A DNA stretch of 64,000 bases. It comes from Glandiceps talaboti. Its lineage: Eukaryota; Hemichordata; Enteropneusta; Spengelidae. The position numbers were made by a program, and so were the translations under genes. Within the stretch, counting starts at the first letter, position 1, and each line of letters begins with the position of its first letter. The DNA lies in the NCBI RefSeq assembly GCF_964340395.1, contig NC_135566.1, positions 3,919,001 through 3,983,000 of the forward strand, written 5' to 3'. The notes beneath the pieces are model-generated. The model had not been told where the DNA came from. It made no database searches and saw only the letters and a program-made list of their open reading frames with translations. Positions 35,454-46,507 of the stretch are shown here, in pieces.

Positions 35454-36924
35454 GGGGAAACACTCCAGTCTCCCATTCTCTTTGTCCAATATGACATTGA
35501 TAAGAACGTGTTTACCTAGATGCAGATTTGAAGTTTAACCTGTTGAGAGACCATTACAAATGGTCGCGGCATTTGCATAAAGTACCAAAGCATCATTTAC
35601 AATTACCAAGTTGACATTAATAGCAGTATAGGTCACTCGCTTTATCAAGTCTTACGAAAATGGTAAGACTTGTAGTGGAATGGAAAACTGTATACGAGAC
35701 GATATGTGTGGTATGAACTGGAAGTTTGGAACATAGACTTTATTTATCAAAGCCCTGGCGACTTCGGCCAAAGGCCTCAGTCCAAGCCCAGAGCCAGGAG
35801 TAGAGTCCCTCACCCCAAGGCCAGAAGTCGAGTTGACTCCCTAACCCCAAGGCCAGAAGTCGAGACGAGTGACTTAAATTATACAAATCACTGATACAGG
35901 AAAACTTGGAATGTCTATTGTCTAACCATAACTATATGTAAATTACGTGGTGTCCGTGAATTTGAAACAAAAGGAAGCCTTGGGGACTATTGTTTTCCAG
36001 CCACGCTATCTTTTAAAATACTAAACATATAACGCCATGACATTCTTCCGTCTTGACTAAAATGTGATGCCCGCATCACTAAACTCTCTTATTCTCAGGG
36101 GAAATGATTGCAATACCTATTGAAACGAGATTTATAAAAGCACGTCTAAATTATTGTCTTGACGCCAATGTCAGGTATTGCAATAATAAAATTCTCTCCA
36201 ACTGGATGTCTGGCGACATGTATATTAAAACAGCGTCATGTCTGAACCCAAACACGGTAATTACAAATTCATGACACGCTATTATGTAACATCATATAAA
36301 CAGAACTCGTCACTTTTATAATGACAAGCAAATAATACTTGACTACTTTGCCTCATTTCATTTATCACGGAATACATTTTTTCAATATAGTGAACAACGT
36401 AACTACCCGTGCATCAATGCTATGAAAATGAATATGAATTTCAATACTGGCTAGCAAAGTAAGTAAGTGGGAATTTAAGGGCAGCTATCCATTATATCCT
36501 GTGGCAATCTTACAAGTGGCCCAAGTACGGTAATTAGCATGTCAATTACACCTCAGACCACTATAGAAAAACTTTCTACAGTGGTCTGGGGTAGCGCGAA
36601 TTTTCTCAGCCACATTACACTGTTGACACATGTACATGTATCAAATACGTTTTAACTGTAAAAAGCGGTTCGAACTACTAACAACACTGACCCGTACCTA
36701 TTCATTCTTTCAGTACAATTAAACGGTACCTACCTTGTGAATAAAGATTCCAACTTGAACCTACTCTTTCTCGAAAGGTCATGTGTAGCTGTATAGTTAC
36801 TCACAAGTATAAGATAAAATATCATTGGACAAACTAAACATATAATATACAGTACGCGTATTTTGGTGAGACACAACATTCGACAGCAATTCCATACATA
36901 TCCACACAGTAGGGGGCGTGCCAT
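30489..36924 (-). CDS. Gene B: ST8Sia-type sialyltransferase with duplicated exons 1-2
   Basis: Exons 7 to 3 are 30,489-30,706; 31,269-31,510; 32,250-32,339; 32,753-32,871; 33,139-33,277. Two versions of exon 2 (33,951-34,121 and 34,882-35,052) and two of exon 1 (34,586-34,778 and 36,734-36,924) lie upstream. Joining the outer exon 1 to either exon 2 and then exons 3-7 gives 390 codons (389 residues) in frame. The nearer exon 1 breaks the frame (separate entry). Motifs: signal anchor YIICLVCPMIFYLIL, motif L CSIVGSSGILLNSRCG, split by an intron after VFR, motif S GLYLTSVAIDLC with LYGFWPLD, FHYY, and H-x4-E (HDFSVE), with a next-to-last Cys. All residues expected of an active enzyme are present. 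Same exon phases as gene A, so they are paralogues. Which first exons are used cannot be told from sequence. Confidence 0.8.
33383..33486. repeat. (CATA)n / (CA)n microsatellite
   Basis: CATA blocks with a short CA run in intron 2 of gene B. Confidence 0.95.
33490..33691. repeat. Long near-perfect inverted repeat in intron 2 of gene B
   Basis: The left arm runs from ATGCATAAAGAACTCGTGAG through TTCGAATAAAAATTCTTTTT to GGCAAGACAT. The right arm is its reverse complement with few differences. The loop is only about 20 nt. The transcript would fold into a roughly 90-bp hairpin. No target duplication was found, so mobile-element origin is likely but unproven. Confidence 0.8.
33829..33887. repeat. 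(CATA)n microsatellite
   Basis: CATA units starting 64 nt inside intron 2 from the exon 2 donor of gene B. Confidence 0.95.
33951..34121 (-). CDS. Gene B exon 2, inner copy
   Basis: 171 nt between CTTCAAACAG and ATCAG|GTGAGT, phase 2/2. Begins R-QEHWQEENNQRIPEDV and codes for stem residues. It differs from the outer copy at 9 of 57 residues and has the stronger donor site. Confidence 0.8.
34586..34778 (-). pseudogene. Gene B exon 1, inner copy, frame-broken
   Basis: Starts ATG GCA CGC and encodes MARPIRCGYVWNCC and a signal anchor, as in the outer copy. Relative to that copy it lacks 6 nt in the anchor and carries an 8-nt duplication (TTATTCAC) just before the donor. It is therefore 193 nt and ends in phase 1 instead of 2. 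Splicing to exon 2 would shift the frame and stop soon. Its donor is also changed (GTAGAT rather than GTAGGT). Confidence 0.75.
34882..35052 (-). CDS. Gene B exon 2, outer copy
   Basis: 171 nt between CTTCAAACAG and ATCAA|GTGAGT, phase 2/2, so it could replace or be added to the inner exon 2 without shifting the frame. Begins R-QEHWQEENNQSIPVDI. The last base before the donor is changed, making the split codon Lys instead of Arg. Confidence 0.7.
35379..35452. repeat. (AT)n microsatellite
   Basis: Uninterrupted AT units between outer exon 2 and outer exon 1 of gene B. Confidence 0.95.
36734..36924 (-). CDS. Gene B exon 1, outer copy
   Basis: 191 nt from ATG GCA CGC to TTCACAAG|GTAGGT, phase 2. 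Encodes MARPLLCGYVWNCCRMLCL, then a signal anchor of about 18 hydrophobic residues and a short stem. It is the only first exon of gene B that keeps the frame, so it is the best start for the gene. Confidence 0.75.
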
Positions 36925-38216
36925 GATAATGCTATTTTGGCAGCGCCTGTCAGTTGAAATTTTCCCTTTTTATCTACTACCCGCGAAGTACTACATGTGT
37001 ATTTTTGCGCGGTAGAAAAACAACAACACTACGCCCTCTTGTCCTACGTTATCGGCTTGCAGAAGGCGGTTCAAATTTCTTTCTTTCAACCTCTTCTTTA
37101 TATCGTAGGTATCGTCAATCAAGGTATGAGTTTCATAATTTCAGTTCGCCTTTTGCCAATGCGAAAGGGTCATGTGAGAACGCTTTACAATGTACATTGT
37201 GTATCCCTCCGCCATGGGTAGGTATTGCTCATGAATATTGATCTGAGGTTAGAAGGTCACGCCTTAATAACCAATCACGTTGGCGACATACGTAACTTTA
37301 TAGCCAATTCTGATACTGATCACCAATTTGCAAATAACATTTACTAGTATATTCAATTCCCGGGAACTAACAAGCCTATGCCGTTGATAGCATAGTTATT
37401 TTAATGAAAAACGGGGAAACAGCAAAATGATAGAGATATACACAGGCCAGTAACCAATGAACATGAATACATGACAGCCATGCAGGACGTGTATTCAGAC
37501 TCCCGTGAATGAGCAAGCTTATACTCATAACCGAACATAAATTATGTTGATTATGTTCATGTGTATAAGTTAATTCAGAAATGGATGAAATTTTATGGAA
37601 GTTTAGAATGGTGTTGACACATACATGCCATTGATTGACAATTTAGCATGCATTTGCCATTAGAAACCTGGTTAGTGATTGTGGTACGTAAGGCTGGGGT
37701 CAGAATTTACGGCAGGGGGGCGACCTCGGGTGGTCAAAAAACTGTTGCAGCCCCCCCCCCATTCGAGCTCGCACTCTCAGAAAGTGTCATCCCCGAAATG
37801 AGCCCAATAATGTCATGAATATAATTATTCGCATTTTGCTATGTTGTGTCTTGATCTTGACTTTGATCTTGGATATATAAAAGGTTAATCCAGAATCAAT
37901 GGCAATTTGCATACTGTGAACTGTTAAACAATAGTTCAACCAAGACAGCATGGAAAAATGAGTCCCATTATTTATAATTTGCTTGAGATTGTATAAGTCA
38001 CTTTTATTATGCGGGCAGCTATTTGGAAAAATTCCACTTCCAAAACAGTAAAAATAAAATTAAAAAAGCCTTATAATGGCTAAGAGATGGATATAGAATG
38101 ACAAACATATGTAAAACCATTAATCCATCCACCCACTCATCCACTCATCGACCAATCCACATTTTTGAAGCCATAATGGTATCAGTTTGAAATGTTCCGT
38201 GTTTCAGACTGATGTG
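36925..38216. other. Between gene B and copy D
   Basis: No exon is seen. It would contain the promoter of gene B and the 3' flank of D. The part from about 37,820 belongs to the segmental duplication. A short poly-C run lies near 37,750. Confidence 0.5.
38003..38008 (-). terminator. Possible polyadenylation signal of copy D
   Basis: AATAAA on the minus strand, 209 nt past the stop, at the same place as in gene B. Confidence 0.35.
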
Positions 38217-39303
38217 TCAAGTACATTGATCTATGTTTAACTTGATAACCCCAAGTCGATGAAGTTCCACCAATATCAAAAACTCCACCGAAAAGTCATG
38301 TATGTTTATTTTTCCTACATCATTATAATAATGAAATCGTACATTCTGACCATCAGGTCCGTAGTCCATTGGCCAAAATCCATACAGTTGAACTTCATCA
38401 CAAATGTCAATTGCCACTGACGTCATATAAAGTCCTGTAATTAAGAGGAATACCATTCAATTACTGATTCTTATCATATAAGGAACTTTACAGCCTAGTA
38501 GTGGCCATGCTTCAAAAATCTACATAAGACCACATATATTCGGTTGGCCGCACGTGAAGTGGTTATTGAGCTACTTTGCTTTCCATCATGATGGTTGTGG
38601 ACCGTGAATTCGCTCTTATTTTCTATCATGACATGAAGTACTGTGACATCCAATTCCACGGTCATTTTGTTGTCTCTGAATGTTGTGGTTTCCATGCATT
38701 CTTCTGTTTATGATCACCAGTATCGATAATCACAACATCTGACGGCAACAAACAGTATGTCGGTAAAACAAGTTTGATAGTCTGAAAGGGCGTTCCCTAC
38801 TAAGTACAGCAGCTTGTAAGACCACAAATCACCCGTTAATGTGTAACTGGAACGAGATCGGTTAGGAACACAAGTGGGCAACTAATTAATCATTCGTTCA
38901 CATTCGAGAAAGTACAACATTGTGTTTCAGTCTTGTTAGGTGTCACTAGTATGCAGGAAGACATAACATATACTTTGAAATGATAAAGAACACCGAAATA
39001 TCAAAATGTAAATTGTGGAATAGGTTACCTGATGTTATAAACTTGTCCACTCCCCAAGGCCTCCATGCTTTATTCATTGCATTCATAGAATGGGGATGCA
39101 TTACCAAAAGTTGAACACCACTTTTACTTAATAAATTTATCCCCCGTGTCACTATTCTGGGCACTTTCTTCTTCGCATGTATAAAAAAACACAGAAAACC
39201 ACCTGCAACAGCTTCTTTCATTTCCTTCACAAATCTTTTCTTAGTCCACCTTGTCTTCAGTGAAGCATACCTGAAATCAAATATTATATAGTAACTCCCA
39301 GTT

Positions 39304-39440
39304 CATCCACCCATCCATCTCGCCATCCATCCATCCATCCATCTACCCACCCATCCATCCATTTATCCATCCATCCATCCATCCATCCACCCACCCACCC
39401 ACCCATCCATCCATTCATCCATCCACCCATTCATTTATCC
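39304..39440. repeat. (CATC)/(CACC) microsatellite
   Basis: CATC and CACC tetranucleotides in intron 5 of copy D, close to exon 6. A shorter version is at 31,545-31,590 in gene B. Confidence 0.9.
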
Positions 39441-39476
39441 ATCAATGTAAAGTATTTTGCCATGTTACAAACAAGC

Positions 39477-39530
39477 ACACAAACAAACAAACAAACAAAC
39501 AAACAAACAAACAAACAAACAAACAAACAA
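39477..39530. repeat. (AAAC)n microsatellite
   Basis: About twelve CAAA units following the CATC tract. Confidence 0.9.
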
Positions 39531-41808
39531 AAAATGTATTCAGTGAAACATACCTATAAATTCAATTATATATAATCCCATGAAATGAATGTTAGGTTTA
39601 CGTCATAATGCTCCGAGTATGATTCCGCGCACTAATACAAATTCGAGCCGGTAGGTAAAGGTATCAAACTCATGCCACTCACAGTAGAAGATATGCACGC
39701 ATTTATGTGATAAAGTGAGTAAATACTATAGTGAGTGACAACAAACAGAGTTCAAGGTGAGGGTCCTGGAATTGATGTATGTCGTGAAGAAAACGAATAC
39801 GACAATCATTCATGACTAGTCTCAACATCAAGCAGTGTCCATTGTCCTTACAGAAAACCAATCATTGAAATAACTCTAACAAGAGAGTATGTAGATGATA
39901 TTGCGTATATCTTTCAATGTTGTTTTGGTTTTCAAAATCATGACATTACCAAAATCAAGCAATTTCTTGCATATCATAGAAACGGGATAAAACTGAAGCG
40001 TAGCATAAGTTCCCCACTGGAAAATATCTTTGCCTTAAACCCAGGATATCGCTTCTCCAAAACACTTATTACACGCAAAATATATCATTTTGTGATACTA
40101 CTAGATACAAAGTCTTAGAGCAGCAGAATGACAGACTTTTGAAAGCCCCAAGATTAAAGCAAGAACAAACTAGGGAACTAAGTTACCAACAAGGAATATG
40201 TCTCACTGATATACAATTTCGTAGCCGCGACTTTAGTAGGAGATTGAACATGGGCATGGATAGAGCATGTTACTGACTATCACGGTTTGTGAAGCATCCT
40301 ACAAGTATTACTCAAAGCAGACACAGTCAAGTTTCAGAAGTTTCTTTAACTACATGTATTAGTATTTTCTAATGCATAGACAGCAAGTTCAACATTGCAA
40401 AGATGACAATTCCAAACAATTCATCTTACCTTTTGCGAAATATAGATTTGTTAAATGTAGTAAATGATACTATTCCTGCCTGCGTCATTTCTGAATGGCT
40501 TTAACCGTGGAGAATTTATCCTGTTGAAAAAGATTAAAACGAGTACGAGATTGTAGAAGTTAGTGGTGGTTTACGTACAACCTTTAATACTCCCGATTCT
40601 TCACAACATTATGATGATGGTGTGTGGAAGAACGTTGTCATTGGACTAAGAGGAGGGAATCAGTCCACTCTGTAAAATGATGTTATAAACTTGTCCACCC
40701 TGTAAAATGTCATACTCTTATTGCCTAGTTATGAGGGTACAAGTACACGTCTATTACTTCGAGGGATGTCACGTAGCAACTATTTGCCTAGACTGCAGAA
40801 AGGCAAGGGAATAGATGCTACATACTATCACTATATGAAACTATGTTTTATAACATAACTAAGATGTCTCCAGTGGTGCAATGCAAGTAGCTAAGTTTAC
40901 CTAAAGTGAATAACATTTTCATTTGCTATAATATTATGTTTCTTTTCTGAAGGATATAACGGTATATACACTTACCTAAACACTGCATCAGCTTTGTCTA
41001 TTTGTGCACCACATCTACTGTTCAGTAAGATACCACTACTTCCAACAATACTACATGTCTTGGGTCTCGTCTTTTGAAATGGTCCAGGTCGCCCCTACGA
41101 ATTGATAAAATGCAAACAGTTGACGTTACAACAAGTTAATAAATTACTGTCAGAAAGACTGACATTTCAATTTTAAGCAGCATTTATCTATCATATCGTC
41201 TTCACATTTCAGCCATCACTAACCAAATACTAGAACGCAATACGTACCATAAAATGTAGTCTGACCTTGGGAGCCAAATACAAATAGAAAGTGCTAAAAG
41301 GGTTAGTTTCTACAAAAAGGCTTCATAAATAAGCTTATTCAATCATAATACAAATATCACACTAGTTATTCAAACGACCCTCCACAACGTTGGTGTAGGG
41401 TCTATGGTTATTCATAACATTTCAAGATGTATCACTCAATAAATCACCCGTGTAGCATTCATCATTATCATGTGATTAAAAGTTGTATTCTTCTTTAAAT
41501 ACACAAATAATGTCATTTATTGTGGAAATTAATCTGATATACAAGGGTTTCTGAAAGAATTTGTGACATTCGAACAACTCCGTGATTTTTGGAAAGTCGG
41601 CAATTTGTGTAAAATGATATGCAAATTAGGATGATATTTATACAGAGTATTTGTAAAATATTTCAGCACTTTTAGAAGTGCGCCGGTAAAAAATAAGAAA
41701 ATATTTTGATTGTGATAATCATTATCCAATTTTGCAAAGATGTTAGTAATACAATGATTGATCCATATAAGATATCTTACCAAGTATTGGCTCATTTAAT
41801 CAATTTTA

Positions 41809-41840
<32 letters not shown>

Positions 41841-41872
41841 AATAACATTTTGACGCTTAGGACACATCGTAT

Positions 41873-42078
41873 ATGTTAGAGTGTACTGATGCGGCAAGTG
41901 TTCTATTTCATATGATTTTGAATTATCTGTTAGGTGTTCAATTAAAAACACTGTATGTTCTAAATCTGAACACGTGTTCTAGTTTTCTTACTGAACACAT
42001 ACACTGCATTCAAAAAAATGCTACAATTAAGTGTTCTAGTATGTGTTCAATAACTGAACACATGACTCTAGAGTGTAT

Positions 42079-42124
<46 letters not shown>
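41873..42124. repeat. TGTTC/GAACA-rich block and (CAGA)n array
   Basis: Several GTGTTC and GAACAC motifs, including the palindrome GAACACGTGTTC, lie before a CAGA array (42,078-42,124). It is in intron 3 of copy D and absent from gene B, so it was inserted after or lost since the duplication. The frame that reads through is not a gene. Confidence 0.5.
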
Positions 42125-42127
<3 letters not shown>

Positions 42128-42487
42128 AATGAGCATTCCTCCTGAAGCTAGAAAAGGAATCGAAAGCTTTATGCATGTTATCTAGACAGCACGTTTCGTG
42201 TGCACGTGGGATCCCAACTTATTACGCACACATTTTCTTTTTTGTCCGTGAATTAAAACTTACCTTTATTAATTGATTGTAAAAATCCCTTGACAAGACA
42301 AATGTCCAGTTTCTTGTGGTAAGATGTAATCGTTCTCCAACTTTATCTTCTCGGGCGTTCATATAAAATGCCGTTTTAACTCCAGATGCGGAAAAATGGC
42401 GTCTGTGAAAGAGATCAATACTTTGTTAGATATTGTCTACGTACAGTGTGTTTGGAAACATTTATATTTTGAAAATGGTCGTACACC

Positions 42488-42611
42488 CCCCCCCCACACA
42501 CACACACACATATACATACATACATACATACATACATACATACACACACACATACATACACACACACATATACATACATACATACATACATACATACATA
42601 CATACATACAT

Positions 42612-42650
<39 letters not shown>

Positions 42651-42653
42651 CAC
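42488..42653. repeat. (CATA)n / (CA)n microsatellite
   Basis: CATA and CA blocks filling most of intron 2 of copy D, starting 64 nt from the exon 2 donor. Confidence 0.95.
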
Positions 42654-44940
42654 CACAGTCATGACATTAATCGCACAATACATGTACAATGTACATTTCC
42701 CTTTATGTTCACTCACCTGATTTTATCCCTGTTAATAATGTTATGTGTCCATGGTAACGTCTGCATCATTGTTTGTTTGATATCATTTATAAAACCTAAC
42801 GGGTTGGTATATTCCTCTGAAAGGTTGAACTTCTGCCTGACGTCCACTGGTATACTTTGGTTATTTTCTTCTTGCCAGTGTTCTTGTCTGTTTGAACGCA
42901 ATGAACGAAGCATGAAAAAAGCGCCTTTTAAATCTGACACATCCTCATCGCAAGTACTGGATCTAACAACATTGTATGACAATAACCATTTTTATTACCA
43001 TCCTTTGCGATTTTTCCTCGTCTAAATTTCGTTATTTAAGAGTTACACTGGAGCTAATGCAGTTGATATGGCAGTAAGCGACATGTCATATTATATCATA
43101 TCATATATCATATAAAATATCATATCATAAAATATCCCATCTCATCATGTCTCGTCTCGTCTCGCCTAGCCTCGGTTAATTAGCATGTCAGTTACACCTC
43201 AGACCACTACAGAAAATTTTTCTACAGTGGTCGGGGGTGGCACGGCTTGTTTTCAGCCATATTACACTATTGACACAGGTATCAACATGCGTTTTAACTT
43301 AAAACAGCGGTTTGAACTACTAACAACACTGGCCCGTCCCTATTCATTCATTCAGTACAATTAAACCTACCTTGTGAAAGAAGATTCTAACTTCAACCCA
43401 CTCTTTGTCGAAAGTTTGATCGATCGGGCATGTGTAGCCGTATAGTTCCTCGCAAGTATAAGATAAAATATCATTGGACAAACTAAACATATAATATACA
43501 GTATGCGTATTTTGGTGACGGAAAACTTTCGACAACAATTCCATACACATCCACACAGTACTAGGGGTTGTGCCATGATAATGCTATCAATAAAGTTGTT
43601 TTTTTATATTCACACCGGTGTCTGCATAGACAAAATCATCCGACTTCCTATAGAACGTCCATCCAGGGTGTCGCATCATGCACGGATGTCAGAAATGATT
43701 ACACTCCTAGTGTCCATGTAGTCCTAATATAATGTGATATGCCACAGCAGAGTGTGTATGCGGGATGACTAACCGAAATCTTCGTGAGTTTGGATTCTCT
43801 GTCATACTACATTCCAAACGACACACCTCCAATGAAGGCTCACAACTCAATGAATCAATAGAAAGCACATTTCAATGTTCATACATGTAGGGGAAACGAT
43901 GCAGGATTCGGAGTTATGTAGCACATTAAATTTACATTTGAATATCAAAATATGCGTTTATTACGTCTCCATACATTGTCATCCCTCTCCTTTTTTATAT
44001 CTAGTACAACCCATTAATATTCATTGTGTAGAACTACTTAAAATAGACCAGTATTGTCCCGTTTGTATGTAACTACCATAAGCAATGGAAAATATCATTT
44101 CGTCGTGTCCTGTGTACCCCAGCAACGATCTGGAGGTAGGACAAACTAGATTCAGATACTACAAGTTAGTTGTTTTGTTTACGGAAAATGTCAATCGGTA
44201 TAGTATCAAAATTAGGTTTGTAAGCAACGCGAAAATACGATTTCAGCTACAAGAAATGAATACGTGAACGTGTACACAATGGGACGTAACGTTTACATAC
44301 ATACAGACAATATCTGTTGAATACTAATTAAATATCCAATCAAGGATCAGCGCAGATCTATACAATTGAACTTCGCTCATCGTTGTTCACAGGCATGTTT
44401 GTGTTAATTGTTTAAACATGCATACATTCCCCTGCTTACGCGCCAATGTTATCTTGGCCAAAAACACTCATTTTGGTTTGCTGTACTAGACGAGACCGTG
44501 GCTGCTATTCATACGTTTTGAAATCGGCACAAACGAAAACCTATCACTGTGGTCGTTTTTTTAAAGGATACAGGTTTCAAATTCCATGGTAGTAATTTGG
44601 TACATATATTTATCATTATAGCTTTCAATTTTCCTCAAATGATTATTTCAAATGAGTTGGTATACATGTATACACTCGATAAAAAAGGGCACGAAGTCTA
44701 CTATATAGGTTATTGAAGTAGCATTTCGATTTAAGTCATTTGTATATTTACAAAAAATTGATCATGTACGATATCTCAGACTTTTACATTTCGATATTAA
44801 GGAACAACAATCAAAAGAATGGTTTGTTTGCCATTATGGATAGCATAGCTAGTATTTGAATTGCCATATGCATACACAGTACAGTACAGATATATGGTGC
44901 AGGTCAGCTGTGGGCAAGGGAGTTTCGTGTTGTTGGGCAT

Positions 44941-44944
<4 letters not shown>

Positions 44945-45008
<64 letters not shown>
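44945..45008. repeat. (CT)n microsatellite
   Basis: Uninterrupted TC units, followed by a short CA and CAC run. Confidence 0.95.
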
Positions 45009-45015
<7 letters not shown>

Positions 45016-45570
45016 CCACCACCACCACCATAACATAACCTTCCATCTCGTATGGAAGGTACAAATGACAAATACAACCATAAGTACCTTAATGTAGTTA
45101 AATGTAGATATTATTGGACAATGAAATAAAATTTCACCCCCCCCCCCCCTGCAAACATCCTCATTCGCCCCATGTGTAGAAAACCATTTTGGATATTTCT
45201 AATAAATGGAAATTTAGTATATGGTACACAGCATATGAAAAAGGGTCAGTTTGCCCTTGACACCACTCTATGAGCATTGACACTTGAATGGTGGTCTGAA
45301 TAAAATAAAATTTGATTAGAAAATTACAATAGGAATTTGATATAAATGCTAAAGGTTATACATCATTCTTGAACAGATTGGTATCTATATGTCCAATACT
45401 AGAAAAACTCAGAATACGTTGTCCTAAACAAGACAAGGTCACACATAAGTGTTCTAACAGAAACCTAACCTGTAACAATATTGGTGTACACACTTTAATG
45501 CTGTAGTATTTTCCTGTGTATTAAACTACTGAAGTCATTCAGCAATTGTTGCTTGGTCTTGAAAATGGAA

Positions 45571-45915
45571 ATCAAGGTCAAAGTCTGGCTTGAACATAAT
45601 GGTGTCTTTGGGTACAGATTTCTTAAAATGGAGTTCAAGGTCTAATTCACCAAAAAAAGTTTACTTCTGATCATATGGTACATGGGTGTAGACACTTGAA
45701 TTGAGCCTGTTCCCTTAAGTTGATATGTTTTACCATGGAAATCAAGGTCAAAGTCTGACTTGAACGTAATGGTGTCTTTGGGTACAGATTTCTTAAAATG
45801 GAGTACAAGGTCTAAATTCACCAGAAAAAGTTTACTTCTGATAATATGGTACATGGGTGTTACTGTAGACACTTGAATTGAATCTGTTCCCTTAAGTTGA
45901 TATATTTTACCATAG
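45571..45915. repeat. Tandem duplication, period 170 bp, two copies
   Basis: ATCAAGGTCAAAGTCTGGCT at 45,571 and ATCAAGGTCAAAGTCTGACT at 45,741 start two units. Both continue through GGTGTCTTTGGGTACAGATT and end CCCTTAAGTTGATAT. Confidence 0.85.
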
Positions 45916-46067
45916 ACCTGAATTCAACTGGATCTATCGATTCTATATTGTGCATGACAGAAATAAATCTGAATTCTTCACACATGTACATACAAAATGT
46001 ACTTAATGGTTACAAAGACACGTTATTTCATGAAATTTAACAATATTTTTTTAAAGAAACTTATACG

Positions 46068-46507
46068 GTTGCAGCCAGGTTTTTTTTTGTTTTTTTTTGG
46101 GGGGGGGGGGGGAGGTTGTTGGTGTTGGTTTTTTGTTTGTTGGTTTTTTTTTTGTTTTTTTTTGTCTTTTGACACATTTTTTGGACCTGACCCACAATTT
46201 TGGAAGTAACGGATCATAGATGACCCACACTAAAATTGTATGGAAATATGTATGGCAACATGACACACCACAGCCAAATGATCGCGTATATTGCATAGAT
46301 AACAGGGTTGGATAGGCAACTGCATAATCATTCAGCAAATGTCTAGCATGGATCAGCATTTGGGTATATATTTTTAAAAACTGTACAGTTGTGCTACAAT
46401 GGCATTGGCACTTTTTTTTTAATAATATCCCAAAAACATTTATGATGACCCAGAAAAATGAAAGTCTCGGGACACTATGTCCCACTTTTTCAAAAGGCTG
46501 GCTGCAA
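46068..46507. repeat. Candidate dispersed element with 11-bp terminal inverted repeats
   Basis: GTTGCAGCCAG at the left and CTGGCTGCAAC at the right are exact inverse copies. The interior has G and T homopolymers and an AAACTGTACAGTTGTGCTA block also found inverted near 60,120-60,150. Confidence 0.35.

Larger units (their letters stand above)
38217..43576 (-). pseudogene. Copy D: ST8Sia-type sialyltransferase, frameshift in exon 5
   Basis: Exons 7 to 1: 38,217-38,434; 39,029-39,270; 40,430-40,520; 40,976-41,094; 42,264-42,402; 42,717-42,887; 43,371-43,576. All junctions are GT..AG and phases match genes A and B except exon 5. That exon is 91 nt instead of 90: an extra T turns ...AGT ATC ATT ACT... 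into a frame that reaches TAA within the exon, 22 codons in. This cuts the protein in sialylmotif L and removes motifs S, III and VS. The other exons are open and retain GLYMTSVAIDIC, LYGFWPMD, FHYY and HDFSVE. Motif III is followed by Asn instead of Asp. Because a normal exon 5 is 90 nt, skipping it would restore the frame but lose half of motif L. Either a young pseudogene or a sequencing error. Confidence 0.75.
37820..43640. repeat. Segmental duplication unit 2 (copy D and flanks)
   Basis: Collinear with 30,078-34,830. It is longer because of extra sequence in intron 6 (about 39,300-40,130, CATC and AAAC arrays) and intron 3 (about 41,300-42,140). Confidence 0.8.

Noticed and set aside
41340-41420. 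Recurring ACCAACGTTGGTG...GGGTCTATGGT motif (also near 6,122 and partly at 21,720 and 26,045)
   Set aside because: Probably fragments of one dispersed repeat, but the matches are too short to define its ends, so it is not listed as an element.
41873-42145. 90-codon + strand frame in intron 3 of copy D
   Set aside because: It runs into the CAGA array, lacks domains and is absent from the duplicate unit.
46023-46485. Lys/Pro/Gln-rich minus-strand frames
   Set aside because: They derive from the G and T homopolymers around 46,080-46,180.
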